A DNA stretch of 64,000 nucleotides from Bremerella sp. TYQ1 (GCF_020150455.1 NZ_CP083740.1:744001-808000), one strand, 5' to 3'. Positions 8,960 to 17,538 are shown, numbered from the stretch's first letter. A program made the numbers and translations. The notes: generated from the sequence alone by a model not told the origin.

Positions 8960-9034
8960 ATGTTGCAGCCCACTACTGACATCGCCGTAACAATCATCAT
9001 TAGCATTGTGGGAGTACCCACAACCTCGGCGTAG
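8960..9034 (+). CDS. Isoleucine-rich leader peptide of the cimA attenuator (24 aa)
   Basis: Short reading frame ATG...TAG, 24 residues, whose second half reads AVTIIISIVGV. Five of 24 codons are Ile, three of them consecutive at 8993-9001 (ATC ATC ATT); there are also 3 Val and 5 Thr. This matches the composition of known ilv-type leader peptides, in which ribosome stalling at branched-chain codons senses charged tRNA. GGGGA at 8951-8955 is a weak ribosome-binding site very near the start. The peptide lies between a good promoter and an intrinsic terminator upstream of cimA, and its stop codon falls inside the predicted antiterminator. It is unlikely to have any function other than being translated. 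Confidence 0.75.
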   Translation: MLQPTTDIAVTIIISIVGVPTTSA

Positions 9035-9075
9035 GGACTGCGAACAATAATGATTCAAAGGTAAGCCCTGACGCC
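9006..9075 (+). promoter_or_regulatory. Pause hairpin and antiterminator of the cimA attenuator
   Basis: Two RNA structures can be drawn. A 7-bp hairpin (9006-9012 with 9017-9023, loop AGTA) sits just after the Ile codons. A 9-bp antiterminator pairs 9028-9032 with 9071-9075 and 9033-9036 with 9066-9069, with G9070 bulged. The second uses most of the 5' arm of the terminator (9063-9071), so the two are mutually exclusive. A ribosome stalled at 8993-9007 leaves 9028-9036 free; one that reaches the stop codon at 9032 covers it. Confidence 0.7.
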
Positions 9076-9097
9076 CAAACGGTTTCAGGGCTTTTTT
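9063..9097 (+). terminator. Attenuator terminator before cimA
   Basis: Perfect 9-bp stem, 9063-9071 with 9085-9093, followed by a T run to 9097. No gene other than the 24-codon leader precedes it in this direction, so it can only regulate entry into cimA. Confidence 0.85.
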
Positions 9098-9157
9098 GTT
9101 GAACGGATCGGTCCATTTCAGATGGACTGTTCGGTGCTACCCAAGCGGATCCGCCCC

Positions 9158-10780
9158 ATGAAGAAGATCGAAATCTACGACACGACGTTACGTGACGGTG
9201 CCCAGGGAGAAGGCGTCAGCTTTTCTCTTCAGGACAAACTTGCAATCACGGAGCGTCTCGACGAGATCGGTGTCGATTTCATCGAAGGGGGTTATCCACT
9301 TTCTAATGAGAAAGATGCCGAATACTTCCGGCGTGCCCAGGACTTAGACCTGAAGCATGTGAAGGTGTGTGCCTTTGGAATGACGCGCCGCAAAGGGATG
9401 GCTGCCAAAGACGACCCCGGCATGCAGGCCTTGCTTAACTCCGGCGCGCCAGTGGTTACTATCGTCGGCAAGACGCACGACTTTCATGTCACCGACGTTT
9501 TGAGGGTAACGTTGGAAGAAAACCTTTCCATGATCGAAGACTCGATAGGTCTGATGATCACCGAAGGACGCGAGGCGATCTACGACGCGGAACACTTCTT
9601 CGACGGCTGGAAAGCGAATCCTGAGTACGCTGCCCAAACGATTCGCGCCGCCGCAAAGGCCGGAGCTCGCATGGTCGTGCTGTGCGATACCAATGGTGGA
9701 AGTCTCCCTGAAGAAGTCGCCGAGCTGACGAAAGCGGCAATCGAAGCCCTCAGCGAGTTTGGTGTGCCGGTCGGTATCCATACTCATAACGATGGCGACT
9801 TAGCCGTAGCGAATGCTCTAGCCGCCGTCGATGCCGGTGCAACGCAAATTCAAGGAACGATCAACGGCTTCGGCGAACGCTGTGGCAATGCCGACCTGAT
9901 CTCCTGCGTGGCCAACCTAGCGTTGAAGAAAAAGGGGTACGAAGTCCTTGGCGGCGACGGGTTAGAGCACCTGACCGAGCTGTCGCGGTTTGTTTACGAC
10001 ACCGCTAACGTCAATCGTCGCAATAACCAGGCTTTTGTCGGGCAAAGTGCGTTCGCCCACAAAGGTGGCATGCATGTCCACGCGGTCAATCGTGCGGCAT
10101 CCAGCTATGAACATATCTCGCCGGAAGCAGTCGGCAACGAACGCCGAGTCCTGGTCAGCGAGCTATCGGGTCGCTCGAACATCGTGGCATTGACCACCAA
10201 GATGAACATCGAGCAAGATCGCGAGGTGATGGACAAAATCCTCTCGCGAGTCGTCGACTTGGAAAACAAGGGCTTCCAATTTGAAGCGGCCGAAGCGTCG
10301 TTTGAACTGCTGGTCCGCAAGACGCTCGGCACGTTCACTTCGCACTTTACAACGCTGAAGTATCACGTTGAAGTCCAAGATGTCGTGCAGCATCAAGACT
10401 TGGAGCTCACGACCGAAGCGACCGTCAAGCTGGACGTAGCTGAGACCATCAAGCATGAAGTGGGCGAAGGGGATGGCCCTATCGACGCTTTAAGTGCCGC
10501 GCTGCGTAAGGCCTTGTTGGATACCTATCCGAACCTCAGCCAAATGAAGCTGGTCGACTACAAAGTGCGTGTCGTCAACAGTGAAGCGGGAACCGCCGCA
10601 CGAACTCGCGTGCAGATCGAATGCAGCGACGAGCATGACGTATGGGGGACGATCGGCGTTAGCGAGAACATCATCCAGGCCAGCTGGAATGCGTTAGTCG
10701 ACGCGGTCGAATACAAGTTGCACAAGGACGAAGCGGCCCGCGAAACTTCCAGCACTTCCCAGGTCGCCGCAACTAACTAG
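9158..10780 (+). CDS. cimA: (R)-citramalate synthase CimA
   Basis: Condenses pyruvate and acetyl-CoA to citramalate, the first step of the threonine-independent route to 2-oxobutyrate and isoleucine. The N-terminal TIM barrel starts MKKIEIYDTTLRDGAQGEG. The metal-binding HTHNDGDLAVANAL and the motif NGFGERCGNADL are typical of the isopropylmalate/homocitrate/citramalate synthase family. The C-terminal part is a LeuA-type allosteric dimerisation domain, usually the site of Ile or Leu feedback. Length (540 aa) and the GEGVSFS variant after DTTLRDG favour the CimA group over LeuA. The ATG at 9158 gives the family N-terminus; an in-frame ATG at 9122 would add 12 residues. Expression is probably controlled by the attenuator at 8960-9097. 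Confidence 0.9.
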   Translation: MKKIEIYDTTLRDGAQGEGVSFSLQDKLAITERLDEIGVDFIEGGYPLSNEKDAEYFRRAQDLDLKHVKVCAFGMTRRKGMAAKDDPGMQALLNSGAPVVTIVGKTHDFHVTDVLRVTLEENLSMIEDSIGLMITEGREAIYDAEHFFDGWKANPEYAAQTIRAAAKAGARMVVLCDTNGGSLPEEVAELTKAAIEALSEFGVPVGIHTHNDGDLAVANALAAVDAGATQIQGTINGFGERCGNADLISCVANLALKKKGYEVLGGDGLEHLTELSRFVYDTANVNRRNNQAFVGQSAFAHKGGMHVHAVNRAASSYEHISPEAVGNERRVLVSELSGRSNIVALTTKMNIEQDREVMDKILSRVVDLENKGFQFEAAEASFELLVRKTLGTFTSHFTTLKYHVEVQDVVQHQDLELTTEATVKLDVAETIKHEVGEGDGPIDALSAALRKALLDTYPNLSQMKLVDYKVRVVNSEAGTAARTRVQIECSDEHDVWGTIGVSENIIQASWNALVDAVEYKLHKDEAARETSSTSQVAATN

Positions 10781-10830
10781 CCAGCACAACGCCGTGCCAA
10801 GCAAGTAAGGGTGTGCTCATCCCTCTCTTG

Positions 10831-10860
10831 CTGAACACCGAAAACTGAACACTGAAAACC
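10831..10860 (+). repeat. GAACACTGAAAA-type short tandem repeat
   Basis: Two adjacent 14-base units (10831-10844 and 10845-10858), CTGAACACCGAAAA and CTGAACACTGAAAA, differing at one base. They lie in the gap between cimA and valS. Related motifs flank the gap between cysD and cysNC (46685-46789), which suggests a dispersed repeat family. Confidence 0.6.
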
Positions 10861-10884
10861 AATAACTTATAGCGAGTCATACTG

Positions 10885-13800
10885 GTGGCGTTTTCCGCTC
10901 AGGACATTCCCAATCGTTTCGATTTTTCGATCTCGCCCAAAATCTACGAATACTGGGAATCGCAGGGATTCTTCCATAGCGAGCCAGATCCGAATCGCGA
11001 ACCGTTCACGATTGTCATTCCACCACCCAACGTGACGGGGGCCCTGCATCTGGGGCATGCTCTGAACAACACGCTGCAAGACGTGTTGATTCGCTACAAG
11101 CGACTGAAGGGCTTCAATACGTTGTGGATGCCTGGCACCGACCACGCTGGGATCGCAACCCAGGCCGTCGTCGAAAAGCGTATCTTCGAAGCGGAAAAGA
11201 AAAGCCGTCACGATCTCGGCCGGGAAGAACTCGTCAAACGCATCTGGGATTGGAAAGATCAATACGAGGCCCGCATTCTTGGGCAGCTAAAGCGTCTCGG
11301 CAGCAGCTGCGACTGGGATCGAACGCGGTTCACGCTCGACGACACCTGTGCTCGGGCCGTGCGTCGGACCTTCTACGATTTGTTCGCTAAGCAGTGGATC
11401 TACAAAGGAAAACGCCTGGTCAACTGGGACACGTTCCTGCAGACGGCGGTGAGCGACGATGAAGTGTTTCACGAAACGACCGACGGTAGTTTTTGGCACT
11501 TCAAATACCCAGTCATCGATCCAAAGCCAGGTGAGCCGAAGTTCGTGACCATCGCCACAACGCGTCCTGAAACGATGCTTGGGGATACGGCCGTCGCAGT
11601 GCATCCTGATCCTGAAAAAGCACTGAGCACGATCGAGACGGAATTGCAAGAGAAGCTCAAAGAAGCTTCCGGCAAAGACAAGCCTGCCATTCAAGAGCAG
11701 CTGGACCAAATTGCCGAACGTCGCGAGGCAATGTTGCCACAGTTGATCAAGCTGCGCGACATGGCGCTCGACGGTCGCAAGCTGATGCTGCCGTTGGTCG
11801 ATCGCGAGATCCCGCTGGTGGCTGATCAATGGGCTAAGCCTGAACTTGGTTCCGGTTGCGTGAAGATTACGCCTGCCCACGACCCGAACGACTATGAAGT
11901 GGGACGTCGGCAAGATCTGCCGATGATCAACATCCTCAACTCGAACGGGACCATGAATGAAACGACCGGCGAGTATGTCGGACTGACCATTCCCAAGGCT
12001 CGTAAAGCGGTCGTGGACGATCTCGAGAAGCTGAGCTTGCTCGAAAAGATCGAAGACCGCAAGATCGAGCTGGCCTACTCGGATCGTAGTAAGACGCCGA
12101 TCGAGCCGTATCTGGCCGATCAGTGGTTCATCAAGATGGACCAGTTGGCTCAAAGCGCGATGGACGCGGTGAAGGATGGCCGCGTGAAGATCTTCCCCCA
12201 GCGATACGCCAACGGCTACCTCGACTGGCTGAGCGAAAAACGAGATTGGCCGGTCAGCCGTCAGCTTTGGTGGGGACATCAGATTCCGATTTGGTCGCAG
12301 GAATGTGCCTACAAGGATGACCACGACAAGCTGGTCGCCCAGTTGGAAGCGGATCCCGACATTCAAAGCGGCAAAGCCAACTTCCAGATCGAACGTGACG
12401 AAGAGTTAGAAGCGGCCGAAAAGATCGGCACAATCCAAGGCGCCGCTCGCGTGACGATGCCGTACGCTCAAGTTCACGTCTGCATCGCGGAGGAGAATGC
12501 CCAACTGGCCCAGAAGTACGAAGCGATGGGCTTTGTGCGAGAGGAAGACGTGCTCGATACCTGGTTCAGCTCTGCGTTGTGGCCACACTCGACACTGGGT
12601 TGGCCGGAAAAGACACCGGAGCTGGAGTACTTCTATCCGACCAGCACGCTGATCACCAGTCGCGATATTATCACACTGTGGGTTGCCCGAATGGTGCTTG
12701 CTGGCATCAACAACATGGGCGAAGTGCCGTTCCGCGAAGTGTTTATCCACCCGACCATCCTTGATGGCCTCGGCGAACGAATGAGCAAGTCGAAGGGGAA
12801 TGGTGTCGACCCGCTCGACGTGATCGAAAAGTTCGGTGCTGACTCGCTTCGATTCGGTTTGGCTTACCTGACCACCGAAACGCAAGACGTGCGGATGCCG
12901 GTGCAGTTCGAGTGCCCTCACTGCAACGCCCTGATCGATCAAACGAAGAAGAATCGTCAGCTACCGCGTGTCGAATGTAAGAAGTGTAACGAGCCGTTCA
13001 GCACGCAGTGGGCCGAGAAGGCGGAAGACAAAGCGTTGCCACGTGGAGCCGTTGTCAGCGAACGGTTCGAGCTAGGTCGTAACTTCTGCAATAAGTTGTG
13101 GAACGCGGCCCGCTTCACGATGATGAACCTCGAAGGCTACACGCCGGGGACCGTTTCAACCGACGAGATGCAGCTGGAAGATCGCTGGATCTTGTCGCGG
13201 CTTTATACGGTCAGCCAGGAAGTGACCCGGTGCTACGAAAGCTACGGCTATGCCGATGCGGCTCGAGCCACGTACGACTTCGCCTGGGACGAGTTCTGCA
13301 GCTTCTATGTCGAAATCCTCAAAGAACGTTTCCAGGACGAGAAGCAGCGACCTGCCGCACAGCGTGTGATCACGTACGTGCTTGATGCAATGCTGCGTTT
13401 GTTGCACCCGATCATTCCCTTTATCACGGAAGAGATCTGGCAAACGCTCGGCAAGATTGCTCCGCAACGTGGTATTGAAGAGCTGACCGACGCGACCGAA
13501 AGCATCATGCTTTCCAACTGGCCAGAAATCGATCCGAAGTGGGAAGACCAATCAATCGAACGTCAATTCGCCGTGTTCCAGGAAACGCTCGGTAGCCTTC
13601 GCGAGATTCGCAGCCGTCAGAACATTGCACCGAAAGACACGATTGAATTTGTGATTCGCTGCGACGAGCCGACTGCCAAGCTGCTGGAAACGATGTCTCC
13701 TTACTTCCTTTCGATGGCGAACGCTAAAAGCTGCGGCTTGGGCAAGGATGTCGCTGTTCCAGAAACGAATGCGACGATCACCGTGGGTGACATGGAGATC

Positions 13801-14040
13801 TTCGTCGACTTGAATGACTTCATCGACGTTGAAGCGGAAATCGAGCGGAACGAAAAGCAGGAGCAGAAGCTGCAGCAATTGGTGACCAGCAAGGAAAAGA
13901 AGCTGGGCAACGAGAGCTTCGTCAGCCGAGCTCCGGCCGACATCGTGGCACGCGAACGCGAAAGCCTCGATCAGGCGAAGCAAGAGCTCGAACGAACGCA
14001 AGCGGCTCTTGCCAAGCTACGAGAATCCGCCTCGAAGTAA
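10885..14040 (+). CDS. valS: Valyl-tRNA synthetase (1051 aa, with insertions)
   Basis: Charges tRNA-Val; class I synthetase. The HIGH motif is H55-L-G-H58 within PPPNVTGALHLGHA, and the KMSKS motif is 633-636 in the variant GERMSKSKGN. The editing domain holds TTRPETMLGDTAV and GSGCVKITPAHDPNDYEVG. The C-terminal end is a coiled coil (about 985-1050). Two features enlarge it: a Lys/Glu-rich helical insertion of about 40 residues in the editing domain (about 250-300), and a zinc-ribbon-like insertion C677-x2-C680-x17-C698-x2-C701 soon after the KMSKS loop. The start is a GTG at 10885; no strong Shine-Dalgarno is visible. It follows cimA on the same strand after 104 bases and could be co-transcribed with it. 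Confidence 0.96.
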   Translation: MAFSAQDIPNRFDFSISPKIYEYWESQGFFHSEPDPNREPFTIVIPPPNVTGALHLGHALNNTLQDVLIRYKRLKGFNTLWMPGTDHAGIATQAVVEKRIFEAEKKSRHDLGREELVKRIWDWKDQYEARILGQLKRLGSSCDWDRTRFTLDDTCARAVRRTFYDLFAKQWIYKGKRLVNWDTFLQTAVSDDEVFHETTDGSFWHFKYPVIDPKPGEPKFVTIATTRPETMLGDTAVAVHPDPEKALSTIETELQEKLKEASGKDKPAIQEQLDQIAERREAMLPQLIKLRDMALDGRKLMLPLVDREIPLVADQWAKPELGSGCVKITPAHDPNDYEVGRRQDLPMINILNSNGTMNETTGEYVGLTIPKARKAVVDDLEKLSLLEKIEDRKIELAYSDRSKTPIEPYLADQWFIKMDQLAQSAMDAVKDGRVKIFPQRYANGYLDWLSEKRDWPVSRQLWWGHQIPIWSQECAYKDDHDKLVAQLEADPDIQSGKANFQIERDEELEAAEKIGTIQGAARVTMPYAQVHVCIAEENAQLAQKYEAMGFVREEDVLDTWFSSALWPHSTLGWPEKTPELEYFYPTSTLITSRDIITLWVARMVLAGINNMGEVPFREVFIHPTILDGLGERMSKSKGNGVDPLDVIEKFGADSLRFGLAYLTTETQDVRMPVQFECPHCNALIDQTKKNRQLPRVECKKCNEPFSTQWAEKAEDKALPRGAVVSERFELGRNFCNKLWNAARFTMMNLEGYTPGTVSTDEMQLEDRWILSRLYTVSQEVTRCYESYGYADAARATYDFAWDEFCSFYVEILKERFQDEKQRPAAQRVITYVLDAMLRLLHPIIPFITEEIWQTLGKIAPQRGIEELTDATESIMLSNWPEIDPKWEDQSIERQFAVFQETLGSLREIRSRQNIAPKDTIEFVIRCDEPTAKLLETMSPYFLSMANAKSCGLGKDVAVPETNATITVGDMEIFVDLNDFIDVEAEIERNEKQEQKLQQLVTSKEKKLGNESFVSRAPADIVARERESLDQAKQELERTQAALAKLRESASK

Positions 14041-14068
14041 GACGCTTGGCATCGAAGCACGTCCCTCT

Positions 14069-14097
14069 GTAGCGGTTGCCGATTGGCAGGCCGCTAC
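14069..14097. terminator. Hairpin between convergent valS and protease genes
   Basis: GTAGCGG (14069-14075) pairs with CCGCTAC (14091-14097), with an inner TGCC/GGCA stem. It overlaps the stop codon of the minus-strand protease. No T run follows on either strand, so it is a weak terminator candidate. Confidence 0.35.
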
Positions 14098-14912
14098 TTC
14101 ATCAGCGCGATGGTTTCGACGATAGACGATGCGTGAACGATAATCGCCAGACCAAACTGGTGATGCGTTTTCACCGTGATGTAATTTCCTTTGATCGTGT
14201 CGTTTACAAATCGCTGGCCATGAACGACACCTAAAATCAAGGGTTCGTCCTGTGCCGACGGATCTGCGGCTTCGTCTCGCGTTGTATAAACAGGTCCACC
14301 ACTATCACCGCTGAAGATTGGCGTGCTCAAATAGAACGTCTTCGTTTTCTGTGTCGGCAGCAGCGGATAAGTGGCGATGGGGCCAGAACGCAGAATCGGA
14401 AATCCTGCTTCGCTGGCTTCTTCGCGATGGGGATAGCCGAGCAGATAGCTTTGCTGCCCAGGATGAATTTTCGTTTCTCGAAGGATCTCTTCCGTCGCCA
14501 GGCACGTCGTAGAAATTAATGCCAAGTCAGCGTCCTTCGGCGGTGTCACCGAAATTGCGGCGACGTCTTCGGTAGGATGTTTGGCCCACAGCGGCTTATC
14601 GTCTTTCCGAATGATCAACTTGGTCGGTTGCTTGTGGTATTCCCCTTCTGACACCAGGGAACGAAAGATGATGCTTGCTTCATTGCTCTGGATTTTATCG
14701 AGCACGTGGTGAGCCGTCACAAGGATAAACGACTTTCCATTGTCGGGCGTCAGCACGAAACCGGTGGCTGTTGAGTCCTTGTGGCTGATCTTTACCGTCG
14801 CGCGAAGCATCTGCGTATGGATGTCTTGGGCTTCGCCCCAAAGTGGCGACGGACCAACAACAAGCAGCGCCAGCAATGGTAATAACAACAGACGAAAGAA
14901 GAAGCGTATCAT
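14094..14912 (-). CDS. Exported trypsin-like serine protease (272 aa)
   Basis: Secreted peptidase of the chymotrypsin/trypsin fold (S1-like). A strongly hydrophobic signal segment covers residues 1-26. The triad can be read directly: His69 in VTAHHV, Asp116 in EDVAAI, and Ser204 in FSGDSGGPVY. It is short and has no PDZ domain, so it is not a DegP/HtrA-type protease. Substrate is unknown. The gene is alone on its strand, convergent with valS, and divergent from the BFN-domain gene after a 275-base gap. Degradation or processing of envelope proteins is inferred from export alone. Confidence 0.82.
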   Translation of the reverse strand: MIRFFFRLLLLPLLALLVVGPSPLWGEAQDIHTQMLRATVKISHKDSTATGFVLTPDNGKSFILVTAHHVLDKIQSNEASIIFRSLVSEGEYHKQPTKLIIRKDDKPLWAKHPTEDVAAISVTPPKDADLALISTTCLATEEILRETKIHPGQQSYLLGYPHREEASEAGFPILRSGPIATYPLLPTQKTKTFYLSTPIFSGDSGGPVYTTRDEAADPSAQDEPLILGVVHGQRFVNDTIKGNYITVKTHHQFGLAIIVHASSIVETIALMK

Positions 14913-15138
14913 CGGTGAAAAATCTAAGTGCGGGGTTAGCAGTAGACAGCGTCGAAGTGTATCGCGTGTCGATTTGGCAGGTCGAGCCGCAGGGAATCAT
15001 TCGGCGGTCGCTTTACACAATGTATACTTTCACGAAGGTGGTCGCTACTTGGTGAAATGGTTGCAGAAGCCGCGACAAAAATCGTCTTCGTCGAGAACTC
15101 ACCATTTTGGGGACTGTTCCCACCTGAATTTCCAGAGA

Positions 15139-15144
15139 TATAAT
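15139..15144 (+). promoter_or_regulatory. Consensus -10 box before the BFN-domain gene
   Basis: TATAAT at 15139-15144, 44 bases before the start at 15188. No good -35 hexamer is found at the usual spacing, so only the -10 element supports this call. Confidence 0.4.
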
Positions 15145-15187
15145 CGGGTTAGTTCAACGAGAATCCCTCAGGAAGTCAGATCCTCTT

Positions 15188-15589
15188 ATGCCGATCCAGA
15201 TGGAACTCTCGCGGATCATTATCAGCGAGATTAACGACCAGCAGGTTATCTACTTGAAGGAAGTAGACGGAGATCGCCAATTTCCGATTATGATTGGCAT
15301 CTTTGAAGCGACCAGCATCCACCGCCGCGTGAAGGACTTTGTGCCGCCGCGACCGCTGACGCACGACTTAATCGTCAGCATTGTCGAGCGGCTCGGAGGC
15401 GAACTCGATAGCGTCGTGATCAACGACTTGAAAGAAGGGACGTACTTCGCCAACCTGCGTGTGAAAGTCGATGGCGAATTGGTTTCGATCGACGCACGAC
15501 CGTCCGATGCTATCGCCGTGGCGGTGACCAGCCAGCCCCACTTGCCGATCTACGTTGAAGAACACGTGCTGGAAGAATCGGAAGTCTGA
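15188..15589 (+). CDS. BFN-domain (bifunctional nuclease, DUF151) protein (133 aa)
   Basis: Single-domain protein of the BFN/DUF151 family. Family members have been described as having DNase and RNase activity in plants, and are widespread but poorly understood in bacteria. Typical features are the start MELSRIIISEINDQQVIYLKE, FPIMIGIFEA, the RPLTHDLIVSIVERLGGE segment and SIDARPSDAIAVAV; the last is the best-conserved stretch of the family. It covers the whole domain with no extension. It is a single gene with its own likely promoter and is closed by the terminator at 15602-15633. Enzymatic activity is inferred from family membership only. Confidence 0.85.
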   Translation: MPIQMELSRIIISEINDQQVIYLKEVDGDRQFPIMIGIFEATSIHRRVKDFVPPRPLTHDLIVSIVERLGGELDSVVINDLKEGTYFANLRVKVDGELVSIDARPSDAIAVAVTSQPHLPIYVEEHVLEESEV

Positions 15590-15601
15590 GCGAGCGGCTT
15601 A

Positions 15602-15633
15602 CAAAAAATGGCCACCTTGATCGGTGGCCATTT
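15602..15633. terminator. Bidirectional intrinsic terminator
   Basis: An 11-bp stem pairs 15606-15616 with 15623-15633. The A run at 15603-15608 becomes a strong U tract for minus-strand transcripts coming from lysC; the plus-strand side has a weaker TTTCTATTTC. It serves the convergent BFN and lysC genes. Confidence 0.85.
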
Positions 15634-15685
15634 CTATTTCGAAACATGCGTTATGCATTCGGCATTATGAAACCGGTCGACGCAT

Positions 15686-17467
15686 TCACGTGTCGAGCAG
15701 GACGTCTTTGAACGCTTCTTCCAAAGCCTTTAGGCCGGGCTCCCCTTCGTGCTCGTCAACAATCACGTTAACGCGAACTTCCGAAGTGCTGATCAAGTCG
15801 ACATTGATTCCAGCATTGCTGAGGGCCTGGAACATGCGAACACCGACCCCAGTGTGGCTGCGAAGCCCGATCCCGCTGACCGAAAGCTTGGCTGCTTCGC
15901 GATTGCCTTGCACTTCGCCGGAGCCCATTTCGTTGACGATTTCTTCCAAAGCTGCATACGCTTTTTCGTAGTCGCCCACAGGACAGGTAAAGCTGACATT
16001 CGCACAGTCGTCTCGGCCGACGTTCTGAATGATCACGTCGATGTTGATTCCCTTGGAAGCGACCGCATCGAAGATTTGCGCGGCGATGCCAGGGTGATCT
16101 GGTACGCGGCGAACCAAAAGCAGCGATTGGCTACGATCGAGTTCGATGTTGTCGATCGCCAGGTCTTCCATCTCGCGCAGACGCTGCACGACGATCGCTG
16201 GGTCGGTCACGTCGCGAACACGTACCGCACTGACTTCTGCCGGCGAGTCTTCCGGCGTGACGTCCAGCTCGAAGCCATTATGGACGGCTTGAAGGGCACG
16301 CTGGGCATCGGTCTGGCTGACAAGCACCGAGATCTTGATTTCGGACGTCGAGATCGCTTGGATGTTGATCCCTTCTTCCGAGAGAACTCGGAACATCTTA
16401 TCGGCCACTCCAGGCACGCTGGCCATTCCGAGGCCGACGACCGAAACCTTCGACACATGTTCGTCGTAGGTGACGTTCTCTGGCTGCAAGATCTCAGAGG
16501 CCTGATTCACGGCGTCGAGCGTTACTTTCAGCTCGTTCTGAGGAACGGTAAAGCTGATGTTTGCTTTGCCATCCTTACTGATATTCTGAACGATCATGTC
16601 GACCGAAATTGCCTTAGCGGCAATGCGGCGGAACAGTTCGAGCGAGATGCCAGGTTCGTCCGGAATGCCTTCCAGCGTGATTCGGGCTTCCTTCTTCGTG
16701 ATCGCAGCACCGCTAACCGGCCGTGACTTCGATTCCGGATCGTGCACGATCAGCGTTCCGGGGATATCGGTGAAGCTGCTACGAACATGAATCGGCACGC
16801 CAAACTTCTTTGCAAATTCGATCGAGCGGCTATGCATCACGCCGGCACCGAGACTGGCCAGTTCCAGCATTTCGTCGTAGGCAATCTGCGGAACGCGGCG
16901 AGCATCCGGCAGCACCCGGGGATCGGTCGTGTAAACGCCGTCGACGTCGGTATAGATTTCGCACGTATCGGCATCAAGCACGGCAGCCAATGCCACGGCG
17001 GTCGTATCGCTACCACCACGGCCGAGCGTGGTAATGTTCAAGTTCTCGTCGATCCCTTGAAAACCAGCGGCGATGACAATGTTGCCGTCGTCGAGCAACT
17101 GTTTCACGCGGGACGTTTCGATCGATCGAATGCGGGCCTTGGTGTGGGTGCTGTCGGTGCGAATACCGATCTGAGCACCAGTGAGGCTCACCGCCTTCGA
17201 ACCGAGTGCGTCGATCGCCATCGCCATCAAAGCGACGCTGACTTGTTCGCCGGTGGACAGCAGCATGTCCATTTCACGTGCCGGCGGGTTATCGCTGACT
17301 TGTTGGGCGAGGTCGACAAGCACGTCCGTGTTCTTGCCCATTGCGCTCACGACCATCACAACTTGATGGCCTTCTCGTTGGGCGCGAATCGCTTTTCGCG
17401 CGGCAGCAACGATCTTCTCGCAATCGCCTACGCTAGTTCCTCCAAACTTCTGAACAATCAATGACAT
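15686..17467 (-). CDS. lysC: Aspartate kinase with four ACT domains (593 aa)
   Basis: Phosphorylates aspartate, the entry to Lys, Thr and Met synthesis. The kinase domain starts MSLIVQKFGGTSVGD and contains GFQGIDENLNITTLGRGGSDT and the TDVDGVYTTDPR loop. Usual bacterial LysC has about 400 residues and one ACT pair. Here about 325 residues follow the kinase domain and contain two ACT pairs, seen as repeats of 'GISLELFRRIAAKAISVDMIVQN', 'GVADKMFRVLSEEGINIQAIS', 'GIAAQIFDAVASKGINIDVIIQN' and 'GVGVRMFQALSNAGINVDLIS' type segments. This tandem arrangement is known from cyanobacterial enzymes. It is third in the minus-strand order hom, mutase-like gene, lysC, 71 bases after its neighbour, so co-transcription is likely. 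Confidence 0.95.
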   Translation of the reverse strand: MSLIVQKFGGTSVGDCEKIVAAARKAIRAQREGHQVVMVVSAMGKNTDVLVDLAQQVSDNPPAREMDMLLSTGEQVSVALMAMAIDALGSKAVSLTGAQIGIRTDSTHTKARIRSIETSRVKQLLDDGNIVIAAGFQGIDENLNITTLGRGGSDTTAVALAAVLDADTCEIYTDVDGVYTTDPRVLPDARRVPQIAYDEMLELASLGAGVMHSRSIEFAKKFGVPIHVRSSFTDIPGTLIVHDPESKSRPVSGAAITKKEARITLEGIPDEPGISLELFRRIAAKAISVDMIVQNISKDGKANISFTVPQNELKVTLDAVNQASEILQPENVTYDEHVSKVSVVGLGMASVPGVADKMFRVLSEEGINIQAISTSEIKISVLVSQTDAQRALQAVHNGFELDVTPEDSPAEVSAVRVRDVTDPAIVVQRLREMEDLAIDNIELDRSQSLLLVRRVPDHPGIAAQIFDAVASKGINIDVIIQNVGRDDCANVSFTCPVGDYEKAYAALEEIVNEMGSGEVQGNREAAKLSVSGIGLRSHTGVGVRMFQALSNAGINVDLISTSEVRVNVIVDEHEGEPGLKALEEAFKDVLLDT

Positions 17468-17538
17468 GGGATTGTGTAATCCATAATAAGTTTACACTGG
17501 GCAAAGAGATCGGCCGGGCAACCGCCGCGGCCTTCATT

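Noticed and set aside
10781..10884. A second attenuator before valS
   Set aside because: No short Val-rich frame and no terminator hairpin with a T run were found in the gap; only the GAACACTGAAAA-type repeat is present.
15749..17464. Long plus-strand frames opposite lysC
   Set aside because: They are antisense of a gene with clear aspartate kinase motifs; their products have no recognisable domain.
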